Source: Xylaria sp. FL1777 (taxonomy: Eukaryota; Ascomycota; Sordariomycetes; Xylariales; Xylariaceae). Taken from it: DNA of 64,000 bases. Position 1 is the stretch's first letter. Each line of letters begins with the position of its first letter. The notes under the pieces were generated by a model that searched no databases, had not been told where the DNA came from, and saw nothing but the letters and a program-made list of their open reading frames with translations. This document shows positions 1-10,490 of this stretch, piece by piece. The translations under genes were made by a program, and so were the position numbers. The stretch spans positions 62,001 to 126,000 of the forward strand of contig MU400616.1 of assembly GCA_022578965.1 (NCBI GenBank), in the 5' to 3' direction.

Positions 1-1162
1 AAGCGGAGAGCCGACGTCGCCCTGGCTACATGAGATTTGGAGGACGTAATATGGTGATGTGCCAAAAGCCTACATCTACGTAGCAAGGCGAGCTCGGCTG
101 TGACTAGTGCAGTGTGCCATGTTATGGAGGGAAATACTGGTCGATTATTCACCAATCGGGAGTGTCCCAGTAGAGCGGTCACACGGGCGTGGTTTGCCCC
201 TGTTCTATTTCTACGCAGTATGGTTCTTTTGCTTGTCATCTGATCTTGTGTTGTAGCACCATGCGCAACTTGATGTTGGTGCCTAGCTGGAGAATGAGGC
301 TATGGAGATCTGACGGTGACCGTAATACGTGAGGTTTGTCTAGGAAGGTACCTAGTGTAACCTAGGGGATGTAACATGGAGGTTACAGCACTCTTTTGGG
401 GGCTCTCTTGGGGGCTCTCTTGGGGGCTCTTTTTGGGGGTGTGGGCTGCTTGTCACTCACTGTCCTACCACACTACCTGTACCTCTGCTAAAATAATGAT
501 GGTTTGATCATTGATCACCTGCACTGACCGATTACCTCAGGTACGTACCTAATTGCTACATATGGATTGGCCTTACCTTATTAACAAAGTACATGCCATT
601 ATTTTCCTCACATCACCTATTTTACCTACCTACCTAGTGTGGAGATCGGTGTAGAGCCGGACAAGGAAGGGATGCATGATTCCAGACCACGGGGCCGATT
701 ATTCTCCCACGGCATTGGCACGCAATGGCCGATTCGGCGGTGCTGGCTCGATCTCAGTGGCTTGCCAGACCAGACGTACCCAGCCATCGACTAGCTAAGG
801 CGCTGCCACATTTCGCAGATACTTACACGTACTTAGTATGTATATGACATGACGATACGTCTCCCGAGCAGCATCTGAAGATCGGTGCAGGATAGCTTCG
901 ATATCGGAGTTCGAACGGCTTGGGCTCCTTTGACTGGCCGTTCAAAGTCTTGTCTTCTCTAGGATGAAAATCGGATACTCGAGGTCAAATCCCAAGACGT
1001 ATTTGCTGCTGCTGTGAGCTCACTCAACACTTCACTTTTATCTAGACATCGTGTTTTGCCTGCATTGAGCCTGTCGCAACTCATTGCATCCCAAATCGCT
1101 CCAAAAACGTGAGATTTAAATAAGGGTTAGTCAGCTTGTGTATGTGTATTTATTTGCCCACC
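1..1162. other. Intergenic / upstream region of GH127 gene
   Basis: No coding frame is supported here. The stretch holds a triplicated 12-bp G-rich repeat near 396-431 and several TACCTAGG-like motifs. A TATA-like TTTAAATA lies at about 1114, some 45-50 bases before the chosen ATG; it could belong to the promoter, but a very short leader would follow, so this is weak. Confidence 0.5.
396..439 (+). repeat. Tandem 12-bp G-rich repeat with four G5 runs
   Basis: The unit TTGGGGGCTCTC occurs three times back to back (396-407, 408-419, 420-431, the last with one change), followed by a fourth TTTTGGGGG. This gives four runs of five G spaced by 7-8 pyrimidine-rich bases, a pattern that could fold as a G-quadruplex on the + strand. 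It sits about 720 bp upstream of the GH127 start. A regulatory role is inference only. Confidence 0.7.
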
Positions 1163-3848
1163 ATGTCACACCCACAGGTCCTCTTCCCGCAGACCACTTT
1201 CACGGGGCCATCGCTGCTGCAGGCGCGCCGCGAGACCATACAGCAGGTGACGGTGAAGGCGCAGCTTAAGAAGCTGAAGGAGACGGGCCAATACGAGTGC
1301 TTCAACCTCAGGTGGCAGCCCATCTACGAAGATAAGTCGCGCTGGCCCTCGCCGCCCCCGGTCTATTGGGACAGCGATGTCGCCAAGTGGATCGAGGCCG
1401 CCTGCTATATGCTCACGGAGCAGTACGACGCAGAAATCGACGCAGCCGTCCGCGAGCTGGTCCAGATGATCCGCGATGCCCAGCAGGAAGATGGCTATAT
1501 CGATGTCTATTTCACTGTAATCGAGCCCGGGAAGCGGTGGACAAATTTAAGGGATCAGCATGAGTTGTAAGCTGTTACCCTACTATTTAACCGTTTTCAT
1601 CGCATAAATAGTCATTGTGTCGACAAATGCTTTATATTGAAAAGACTGGCCCGTAGACGCGCTGATTGACCCCCTTTCTTTAGGTACAATGCTGGGCATC
1701 TCATGGAGGCGGCACTAGCCCACAGCAACTATTACAAGAATGACCTACTCATTGATGTCATACATAAATACATAAAACTTATTCGACAGGTTTTTGGCCC
1801 CGGTGAAGACCAGAGACATGGCTACCCAGGTCACCCCGAAATCGAACTTGCCTTAGTTCGCTTCTACTCTGCCACGGGGAACCAGGACGCATATGACTTA
1901 GCACAGTACTTCATTGAGGAGCGTGGTAACCCTACGGGGCAAGACGGCAGTATGTTTTCGCAATCCTCCTATAGGCTCTAAAAAGACGCCTCAGTTACCT
2001 TATTTCTGTGAATTAGATTGATGACATCCACAGTGACGTACTACGAGTGGGAGCGGGAGCAAAGAGGCGATAGTCCCTGGAAACGCCCTGACTGCTATCC
2101 TATGCACCCCGATTTGTGGTACAGTCAAGCTCATCTCCCAATTCTTCAACAAAAGACGATCGAGGGCCATGCAGTGAGGGCGCTGTATTTATTGACCGGC
2201 GTCGCGAACTTGCTAAGCCTTGACGAGCTAAGTATCAAGCCGTTCGCAAGAAAGCAGCAATATCTCGAGACTCTACACAACTTGTGGAACAATATGGTGG
2301 ATAAAAAGATGTACTTGACAGGTGGCATTGGATCAATGATGCAGTGGGAAGGCTTCGGCATCGATTACTTCCTCCCTCAAGGCTCTGATGAGGGAGGATG
2401 CTACAACGAAACATGCGCTTCAATCGGAGTTATGATGCTCGCGGAGAGGCTGTTGCATATTGAGCTGAACTCCAAGTACGCTGATGTGATGGAATTATGT
2501 CTCTATAACGCCGTTATGACTGCGAGTAAGTGGAATTGAACTTTCCACCACGTATTGGTGTGTGCCCTGCTGGTGGTTTAGATGGCTAACGTATTCCATT
2601 CAAGTGAGCCTTGGTGTGAGTACCTCGATGCCGCCTAATAGTCCAATTTGGACTGGTCACAGCATCTTGAATTAATCTCGAATGTAGGGAAATGCATTCA
2701 CTTATGTCAATCAGCTCGCCAGTTCCGAGAAGGACAAAAATATTCGGGCTGCGGTCAGTTCTCACAATCTTAAACTTCATTCGAGGCTCGCATGAACAAT
2801 TCTTGGCCGCATGCTAACCGAAAACTCCGATAGTGGTTTGACACGTCCTGCTGTCCACCGAATGGTATGTACTAAAATAACCAATCACCTCGTTAAATTG
2901 GTTATAAGATGTTTCTATGAGGATTGATAAAAATCCAAGTTTCCTTGTCGGTGTCACTGGAATTGCACATTATTAGAGTCTAAGTGACTAAATTTGAGTT
3001 CCTGGCTAACGTTTTTTATCCGCGCAGTATCGCGCTTATTCGGAAGTCTGGGTGGCTATCTGTGGGACTACGGTGGCCGTGGACAAGATATATTCATTAA
3101 CGTACATCTATATACTTCAGCAAAGGTCTCGTTCCAGGTTGATGAACACGCAGTAGTCTTTGAGCAGAAGTCGAATTGGCCATGGGAAGGTAATATATTC
3201 TTCCAGCTCGAAGCCCCCCGGTCTGCAAACACGACGGTCAGGCTTCGCATTCCAGCCTGGGCTAGAGGAAGATTCACGGTACGTTTGGCTTCCTTAACGG
3301 TAGAGTAGAGCGGCAGCATATTGTTACTATGATGGAGTTGACACTAAACTTCCTTGCAGCTCACTCCAACATTGAACTCAGCTACGATCAAGAATGGTTA
3401 TTTGGCTCTCCCGCCATCATATACTTCAGATAACAATGCTTTCACTGTACAGATCCATGGCTTTGAGCCCCGATACATTTCTCCCCACCCCTATACGAAT
3501 CAGTACACATTGACTTTGGCCCGTGGTCCCTTAGTCTACTGTGTAGAGGACTTTGACAACCCGTGGGAACAGGATCACTTTCGCAATGTTGGAATGTCTA
3601 TTGGCACTCCTGTAAGCGAAGAAAAGCGTGTGATAGAAGAGATGGGTGAGCGCTACGTCGGTCTCCGTGTTACCGGATGGGTCCGTAAGATGAGCCATTG
3701 GTTGCAGACGGAGTCAGGTTTGGAACCTGGTATAAGCGCTGAGTCCGAGGTGCCGAAGGAGGCTCGGGAGTTATTATTCATCCCATACTACTTGCGTGCA
3801 AACAGGGGAGGCAAAGGACACATGAGGGTTGGGTTGCTAAGCGGTTGA
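1163..3848 (+). CDS. GH127 family beta-L-arabinofuranosidase-like glycosidase (DUF1680)
   Basis: Retaining glycosidase of family GH127, expected to release beta-L-arabinofuranose from glycan or glycoprotein side chains. My model has eight exons: 1163-1566, 1684-1949, 2034-2525, 2605-2615, 2688-2753, 2834-2864, 3028-3278, 3360-3848, giving about 669 aa, normal for fungal members. All junctions keep frame and rebuild family motifs: HELYNAGH across intron 1, GQDG before intron 2, and CCPPNVSRLFGSL across intron 6. By analogy with HypBA1, Glu349 and Cys351 (in NETCAS) and Cys419-Cys420 (in TSCCPPN) would be the Zn ligands, one of the two cysteines the nucleophile, and Glu329 (WEGF) the acid/base. 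No signal peptide is visible, suggesting a cytosolic enzyme. The start is the ATG at 1163 (CCCACCATG context); an in-frame ATG at 1142 is possible. Two exons are only 11 and 31 nt. Confidence 0.88.
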
Positions 3849-4697
3849 CTAATGCGGCGGTACGTGCCGCTGCAGCTCACCCGCCGCACTATGACAAAAT
3901 CCCTGGCTAGCAACTCTTGGTTCGCAGCTTACCCCTGACAAATCGGTTCGCAAATCTATATAGACGTAGGTGCCGTGAGGGAAATCAATGCCACCATGAG
4001 CCGATCCGCTGCCTGGTATCACCTTGCCGCTCTCCTTGTAACTTTTGCGGGGAAGCTTGTTGAAGGAAACGGCCGTTTCCCGTAGCCAGCCTGACAAGTT
4101 AACTATTAATTTATTTCGTCCTTGAAAAACATGCAGACCCCTAGCCGTCAGCATAGTCGTCTCGAACTTGCCAAGACCGTGTATTTTTGAGCTGATCGAG
4201 CTTACTAGACTCTAGTCTTGGCTTCAGTGTCGGTATTTAGGTTGGTATGGATTTCTAGTCGTAAGACAAGACTGCCTCTGCATTCAATCTAAGCAATGAA
4301 CGAGATCTATATTCTCACTATCAACGTTCTGTGGCCGAGAGCTTCGATACCTAACCGAGGCGGCCGAGAGCTGAAATGCTTGGGTCAGCGAATCGCCTTG
4401 CCAGCACAAGAGGCTTGTCCATGCACACACATCAGTGGCGTTTCATAGTGGCCTAACCAGCAGGGTCGATGGTCATGGTTGAGGGAGCTGCAGATTACAT
4501 GTGGGATGTCATAATGGAGTTTGATAACGGCGTCAAGAATGATTATTTGTATATCCGATTCGAAATAGGCAGATAAATTGTTATTATTATTTAGTTAGTG
4601 CTGAGCTCCCAGGCAGGAAAGTGTAGCACGCAGCCCTTAAAGAGGGAACTCCTCAGCTTCACATCTTGGCTCTGCCCCAATATCACCTAACCTGAAC
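3849..4697. other. Intergenic, no gene seen
   Basis: Space between the GH127 stop and the zinc-finger gene on the same strand. I see no supported coding frame, RNA gene or clear repeat; a minus-strand open frame at 3849-4154 has no recognisable motif and is not called. Confidence 0.5.
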
Positions 4698-5849
4698 ATG
4701 TTGAATCATGGTATAAGTCTTGGCGGTGAGGGAGAGTCTGTGGAAGCGAGTACTCTCCTTGCCCAATCTCACTCCCAGAAGAAATACAAATGTCCTCAGT
4801 GTCCTAGTAGTTTCAAGAGACCCGAAAACCTGAAGAGACACCAGCGCGGACACGACGAGAGCAGAAGATTCATGTGCCAAATATGCGACAAGAGCTTTGC
4901 ACGGAGGTAAGCCCCGTCTGCGCAATTTTCTCCGGCCACTCCCGGGTTATGATACTGATCATCAAACTCGTGACGAAGTGATATTCTAGGCCGACATGTA
5001 TCGATCCATGTACCGCTCGAACGGCGAAACGACAACCCGCAAAGAAGACGAGCATGCCATGAATGCGCGAGGGCCCGAGAACGATGCTCGCGAGGAGAAC
5101 CTTGTCGGCGGTGCACGATCAAAGCTTTATGTTGTGTCTATCCGGAAGAACATCAATTCAAGACGGTAACGCCAAATGTTTGGAGCCCTTCGACCTCTGA
5201 ATCGGATCATTACAACGCAACCGGATCTGGATGGATTGATCCCCAATCACCCCTGGGGACTCCCTATACTGGGGGGGATATGCTCTTGGAAGGCCCGGAG
5301 TCTTCGGAGTGGCAAGTTGAGGCTCCCCCAGTTCCATATAGAGGGCCATCCACATTGTCGACATCGCCCTATAAGGGGGCCCACCCCTTTCGATCGGACT
5401 ATTCGGATACTCGCCTCGTGGCACCTTTCAGGTATGATGCACTATCGCCCCTGGACGAGGGGCTCTGTCCATGGGGTACAAGCAATATCAGTACGAACGA
5501 TATAGCAAGTGACGTCCAGTTAGGAGGAGTAATGGGTGTACATGACCACACAATAGATATTCCCCTAAATCTAACTCCAAATTCGAACCAAATAGGCTTC
5601 CACCAGCCTGGCTTCTCCACTGAGCTTCAGGACCATCATAGCAGCTCGTCCCTCGATACCAACCATCTTAACACCGCTTTCTATCCATACAATACTCACG
5701 GCCCAGACTCGAGCGCTCATACCACTATGCTGAGCCAGCCGGAGACCTTGGGCTCTTGGAACACTCTGAAGAGTCATCAATACCTTCACGGTGCTCAAGC
5801 ACCCAATACCGACTTCGACGACCAAGAAGCCCTTTTCCAATCTGGGTAG
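4698..5849 (+). CDS. C2H2-C2H2-Zn2Cys6 transcription factor, short form
   Basis: Putative DNA-binding regulator, about 359 aa, in two exons: 4698-4906 and 4979-5849 (72-nt intron, donor GTAAGC). The acceptor at 4977-4978 was chosen because only it completes the second finger. Finger 1 uses C32, C35, H48, H52; finger 2 uses C60, C63, H76, H80, with the intron cutting through it at Ser70. A Zn2Cys6 cluster follows directly with C96, C99, C106, C112, C115, C122 (spacing 2-6-5-2-6), preceded by basic RRRA. The rest is Ser/Pro/Asn-rich, low-complexity and activation-domain-like. Fungal proteins with this finger trio usually carry a long C-terminal fungal_trans domain of several hundred residues; it is absent here, so the gene may be a short form or truncated. 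It lies just downstream of the glycosidase gene in the same direction, but a regulatory link is only a guess. Confidence 0.82.
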
Positions 5850-7262
5850 GCGTCATATTTTCGTCTATAGACCCAAAAGCTTACGAGTTTATGACTACAA
5901 TGTTCGATAGACCCTATCAAGAAGAGATTGTTGTTGTCCTATTTGACGCAACAGTGACTTTACTGAGGATGGGCTAGCACCACTTCGTCTTCATGTATGG
6001 TGATTAGTACTGTCGCTACGGAGATTATGATTGTTTAGAAGAAGCAGGCCGGGTGGTTATACGCCCCAGGAATCCATATATTCAACAATAATACGAGAGT
6101 ATAGAAGAATGGCACAGTAATGTAAGGAAAGAGCCAGAGACAATTTTGTCGGCCAAACCATTAGAAATTCTCAATTATAGTTCAACCATTACCATGTGCT
6201 GAAAAACAGAGTTACACTGGGAATCACCCCAGGCTCTTCATTATCAATGCGTAAAGTATCGTGAATATCCAAACCTGGCCGTAGACTCCTAGCTATGGGC
6301 TCGTGTCTCACCACGGCTTGGGTTATGAAGCGACATTTTTATGTATAAACTTCAAAGTTCCGGCCTGGTAGTCGGAACCCTTTATACGGATACCTAGTGT
6401 TCTGGAATATTGTTCTAATTCGAGTATATTTTCTAGACCTTAGTTCAAGCCCTTAAAACACATCTTGACTGAGCTCAGGTTAACTGTTTCTTAAAAATTA
6501 TCTGCTCCTAGAGGTTACTGGGAGGTAAGAGGAACAGATATTTAATAGGCTTAAGGATTCTTCTCTAATATATTTTAGGGTCACGTATTCTCATACGAGG
6601 GTTAAAGAATGGCAACAAAGATAATATAAGCAATAACATGTTATACATGTCTTCCGTTACTCTATCTAGTATTCGAAAAGCAGTGAATTATTCACATGTC
6701 GCACAAATAAATGACTACAAGGGTCTAAGTATAAGAAGCGCCAGCGCTGCTCCATTCTGTTCTGCTAATTACAGCATTACTACCCCTACATCATATGTAC
6801 TTACTATTGTTAACCTACATCAAACTCTAGACCAACTTACACACGCTAGCAGCGCCCACCGCAGTGTTACTTTTTCGTAGGTTCTTAACTATTAACTATA
6901 AGGCCTTACTTAAACTTGTGAAAGCAACGTAGTATTGCATAGATCTGATAAGTCACGCGGAGGGGATGCCAATATCGCAACGCCGACATCGAACTAGCGT
7001 ATAAGGGAACTGCCGACCAAGCATAATGCCAAGCAAAACAGATCATGATCTATAGGTGCCCAGACTACTCAGAATTGTTAATGCAAAAAAGGTATGTTTT
7101 TATTCTGAAAGGATAGGCAGACCAATTGTTTTGTTTCTTTTACACCTACACGGGTTTTGGTGGTGGTAGTGTGCCCCTCTTATCGGAGTCCGTTCCGAGT
7201 AGCCGAACACGCCTCAGATAATTGGCCAAATTCTTCAACGGCCAGCACTGAGCATTGCCTGA
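5850..7262. other. AT-rich gene-free region
   Basis: Frames are broken by many stops and the base composition is visibly AT-rich with frequent TpA. The remaining open frames, such as 5756-5977 and 6638-6880, have no recognisable motifs. It may be decayed repeat DNA, but I cannot identify a parent element. Confidence 0.45.
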
Positions 7263-7334
7263 GGTTTCCTGGTGTAATGGTTATCACTGTGGATTTTGAT
7301 TCCACCAATCTGGGTTCGATTCCCAGGGAGACCT
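7263..7334 (+). tRNA. tRNA-Gln (anticodon UUG)
   Basis: A full cloverleaf can be drawn. The acceptor stem GGTTTCC pairs with GGAGACC (7327-7333, one G-T pair), discriminator T7334. The D stem is GTG/CAC. The anticodon stem GTGGA/TCCAC encloses a 7-base loop with TTG at 7296-7298. The T stem CTGGG/CCCAG closes the loop with the B-box GGTTCGATTCC. No intron is present. A TTTT run at about 7337-7340 can serve as the Pol III terminator. CCA is not encoded, as expected in eukaryotes. Confidence 0.95.
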
Positions 7335-7358
7335 AAGTTTTAGAGAGACCTTATCTCA

Positions 7359-7430
7359 TCCGGTATAGTGTAACGGCTAACATATCGCGTTTTCACCGCG
7401 GGGCTCGGGGTTCGATTCCCCGTACCGGAG
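7359..7430 (+). tRNA. tRNA-Glu (anticodon UUC)
   Basis: Acceptor stem TCCGGTA pairs with TACCGGA (7423-7429), discriminator G7430. The D arm TAGTGTAACGGCTAACA matches known fungal tRNA-Glu. The anticodon stem CGCG/CGCG surrounds TTTTCAC with anticodon TTC, and the T arm carries GGTTCGATTCC. There is no intron. It starts 24 bases after the tRNA-Gln gene on the same strand; a TTTT terminator lies about 20 bases downstream. Confidence 0.96.
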
Positions 7431-9923
7431 TCATCGTCATGGTTGTTGTTTTATCTATCCTATGACCTCTACTTTTTAATATTTTGTTCCTTGCCCATTT
7501 CATCAGTCCCTTGTCAAATGATTATATTCTTGCTCCATTGAAATAATCATACAAGCGGTCGGGATACTGCATCTTTGCTCATCATGTAGCAACGGCTGTG
7601 ACCGTCCCACATGTTGCTTGCAGTCTTACTCTTACGCATTATCCTGCATATTGCATCGCCCGAGGAGTGCAGATTTGGCGCCAGACTTCTGCTCCGGCAG
7701 CGCTTCGTAGGCCTATATGAACAGACATTGGGCTGTGAGATGCCCCTATGAGCATTAATACCCAAGATGACCCTCACCTACTTTCTTGCACTAACAGAAG
7801 TTCTTTATTGGTTCTCATATCCCTTCTAAGCCCACCCAAAGAGACCGGCAAAGACAAAAAGGAGGGAACTCAACTGTTGGGTTTGGCGAGCGCAGGGTCG
7901 AAACATCATGCTCATGTTAACTTAATGGCTTGCTAGGTGACTGTACATCTAATGCTTCAGGACCATTAATCAAGGCAATTCTCACTGGCAACCTGGGTAG
8001 GTGGATCGTGCCGTTCCCCCAATTCATACTTCACTCATGACTAAATGAAACAACCCATGGGAAGGCGAGTGTTTAAGCGAACGAAATATCTATCAACCTT
8101 GGAACTTGAATTTTCAACTACTCTTAGCATTACTAATAGGCATGTTCACTGTTGGGACCTACGTGGTATAACCGCTCAACACATTTCGCCCCGATTTCCT
8201 TGCCTGTTTTCTTTTCTAACACTTGTGATATCTGCCCTGGCTGAGTTAAACACCAGTAATAAGGATTTAAATAGTCTTCCGAGTTAATTCAACCGCCCGT
8301 AAATTAAATAACTTCGTAACGGCTAAATTTACGTCTTAGTTATGTGTTCTAGTGTATTGGTATCGTTGTCATAAGCTAATACTCGATATCCTGTCCTGTT
8401 ATGAGCGTAAGAGGCAAGGAAGAGATTATAAGAACAGAAATTAATATGCGATTGGAAGTCTAACAAAGTGGAAAAAATCTTGCTAGATACGGTTAACGAA
8501 CCACATGGCGAAGGGGACGTAAAACTTTATGGAAGACTACGTTACATCGAAAGAGCTCTTATTTCTTAGTCCTAGGAACCTCCTTCAGTCATTATAATAA
8601 CAGATGCTACTTCAATAATCATCAACGCTTAAGAATACCTATTCCATTACGACGGAAGACATAATTACTAGCAAATGGTGTTGTAGGTAATACATCTGGT
8701 CCCTAGTAACTGAGGTATTTAGGGGTCCTTGGAGGTTCGTAAGAAAAAGAAAAAGATGACCCCCCATTCTTGTCACCGCTGTTCCATGAAACACCTGTCA
8801 TCGCAAATATCAGAAGCCTGCATATTTCATGTGATATTCCTGTATCGATGTCAGGTCTAACAAAGCATCTCGCAACATGTTTCCAATAACTAATCACAGG
8901 TAGCATCGTAGGCAGCCCTGTTGATCCTTCGACATGCACAGTGACCATGCTTTTAGGTTAATCCACCTGACAGACTAGTTGTTAGGGAAGCACAACCTTC
9001 TCAAACACAGGTTTGAGCAGGGAAACGCACATGAATCTCCCTAACACGGAGGTAGATAGATATGAAGGCTTATGTAATAATCGACACCCGTGTATGTGTG
9101 TTTGTATATAGCTCTGTAGCCCTACAACCATCTTAAAGATCGTGATGGGGATCAGGACTGCGGGTAGGAGGAAAGCAACCTATACTTAGATAAAAGGTAG
9201 CATTCGAATTGCGAGATAAACATGAACTATGTAATACAAGCTTGCTATCTTACATCAATCGGGCCATTTCTTACCCACCCTCGGATGAATGGCCTATATT
9301 CAATGATCAAGCCGGCCCTTGTAGGAAATCATTGGTCTGAGAAATATATATACCCTTCACATTTGTTACGGACATGCGCCTCGCACAAACGTGGTTCCAA
9401 TCCTGCCGATCTTTGAGAACTTCCTGTCGTAACTGCTAACTGCCGTGCCAGATCCTCCGAATCATGATTGCCATTTCAGCCCTGAAGTTGCATGAAGACT
9501 ACTGCCGTGGCCCTAGCTCTATGGTTAACAGGACATTCGAGAAGCGGTGGTATTGGAGCGAATGCTGTATGTAGTGTTAGTTCCATTTACTCTCCGCCTT
9601 ATGGCGGTGAGAACAACTGGGGCTTTATGCGTAGTTCAGCTAAGTTATTCGACATAAACAATTGAACTCAGCTGCACTGCGTGTTCTGAAATCCTCAAAA
9701 CAAGGTTTTTTCTATGCCCGTATTTTCATTTGTAGAGGGGAAATGTGGAATAAATGGAAGCGTTGATGCGGTTGTTTGAGGTGGTAGACAAAGTCAAAAC
9801 CTTATAACGCTATGAATGTAAGTGATTATCTACCTCGATGAAAATGTCTACGTACCTACCTGGAGTTTTAAGAAATCTTCTTAGAATGTCAGAAGAGTTT
9901 CGTATGCAGCTGCTGCACCTAGT
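7431..9923. other. AT-rich region without a supported gene
   Basis: Only short unmatched open frames occur, for example 7547-7777 minus, 8045-8287 plus and 8703-8948 minus. None has domain motifs or a spliced context I could support. I saw no terminal repeats or transposase motifs. Confidence 0.4.
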
Positions 9924-10490
9924 TTATTTACGGTAGTCGCCGAGTTCACTACACAAGCCCGGCAGCTCGGGACGCAATGGACAAGTAAGCTGATGTACAT
10001 AGTCTGGGCAATGATAGATTAGTGTATAAATTGCGATATGCCAAATGCAGATTCGCTCTAATATTTTTTTGAATGTCCTAGATAATAGGAATTGATTGCG
10101 ACCGCGGATCATTGGTGCTGCAAATAGAACTTCTAGAGCAAAGGGAAGCCGTAAGCTCGCGTCTCCATTAGATTCTGTCTCCAACCGTCGAATGCAGACG
10201 TGTGACGCTTCTGACGATATGGTTATGCAGGTAATACGCACGCAGTCAGCCGTAAAGCCACTTGCCTTCATGTGACCCCCGTGGTGACCTATGAGGGCTA
10301 AGAAGATGTGCAGCGTAACGCGTAGGATGACATTGGAACTACGGGATGCCAGCATGAAACCTTCAATCAAAGATCTACCCCACGTGGAGATGAAACGGCG
10401 GAACAACGTCTCATAGGTAGTGGGAATGATGCTGAAGACGATTTGCTCGCATTCCATGTACTTGCGCCATGCTTCTAGTATAGGGACCAT
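9924..10490 (-). CDS. Hypothetical protein, unrecognised
   Basis: An uninterrupted 188-codon minus-strand frame with an ATG start. I do not recognise any family. The N-terminal half has alternating aromatic and aliphatic residues and one hydrophobic stretch (VILRVTLHIFLALIG) that could be a membrane helix; the C-terminal part is Cys/His-containing without a clear zinc motif. It stands alone in a gene-poor, AT-rich neighbourhood, so it could be a chance frame, an orphan gene, or part of a decayed gene. Length alone is the argument for listing it. Confidence 0.25.
   Translation of the reverse strand: MVPILEAWRKYMECEQIVFSIIPTTYETLFRRFISTWGRSLIEGFMLASRSSNVILRVTLHIFLALIGHHGGHMKASGFTADCVRITCITISSEASHVCIRRLETESNGDASLRLPFALEVLFAAPMIRGRNQFLLSRTFKKILERICIWHIAIYTLIYHCPDYVHQLTCPLRPELPGLCSELGDYRK

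Noticed and set aside
5847..5977. Extension of the triple-zinc regulator through a further intron into the 5756-5977 frame
   Set aside because: The possible intron would be about 30 nt, too short, and the added sequence shows no fungal_trans features.
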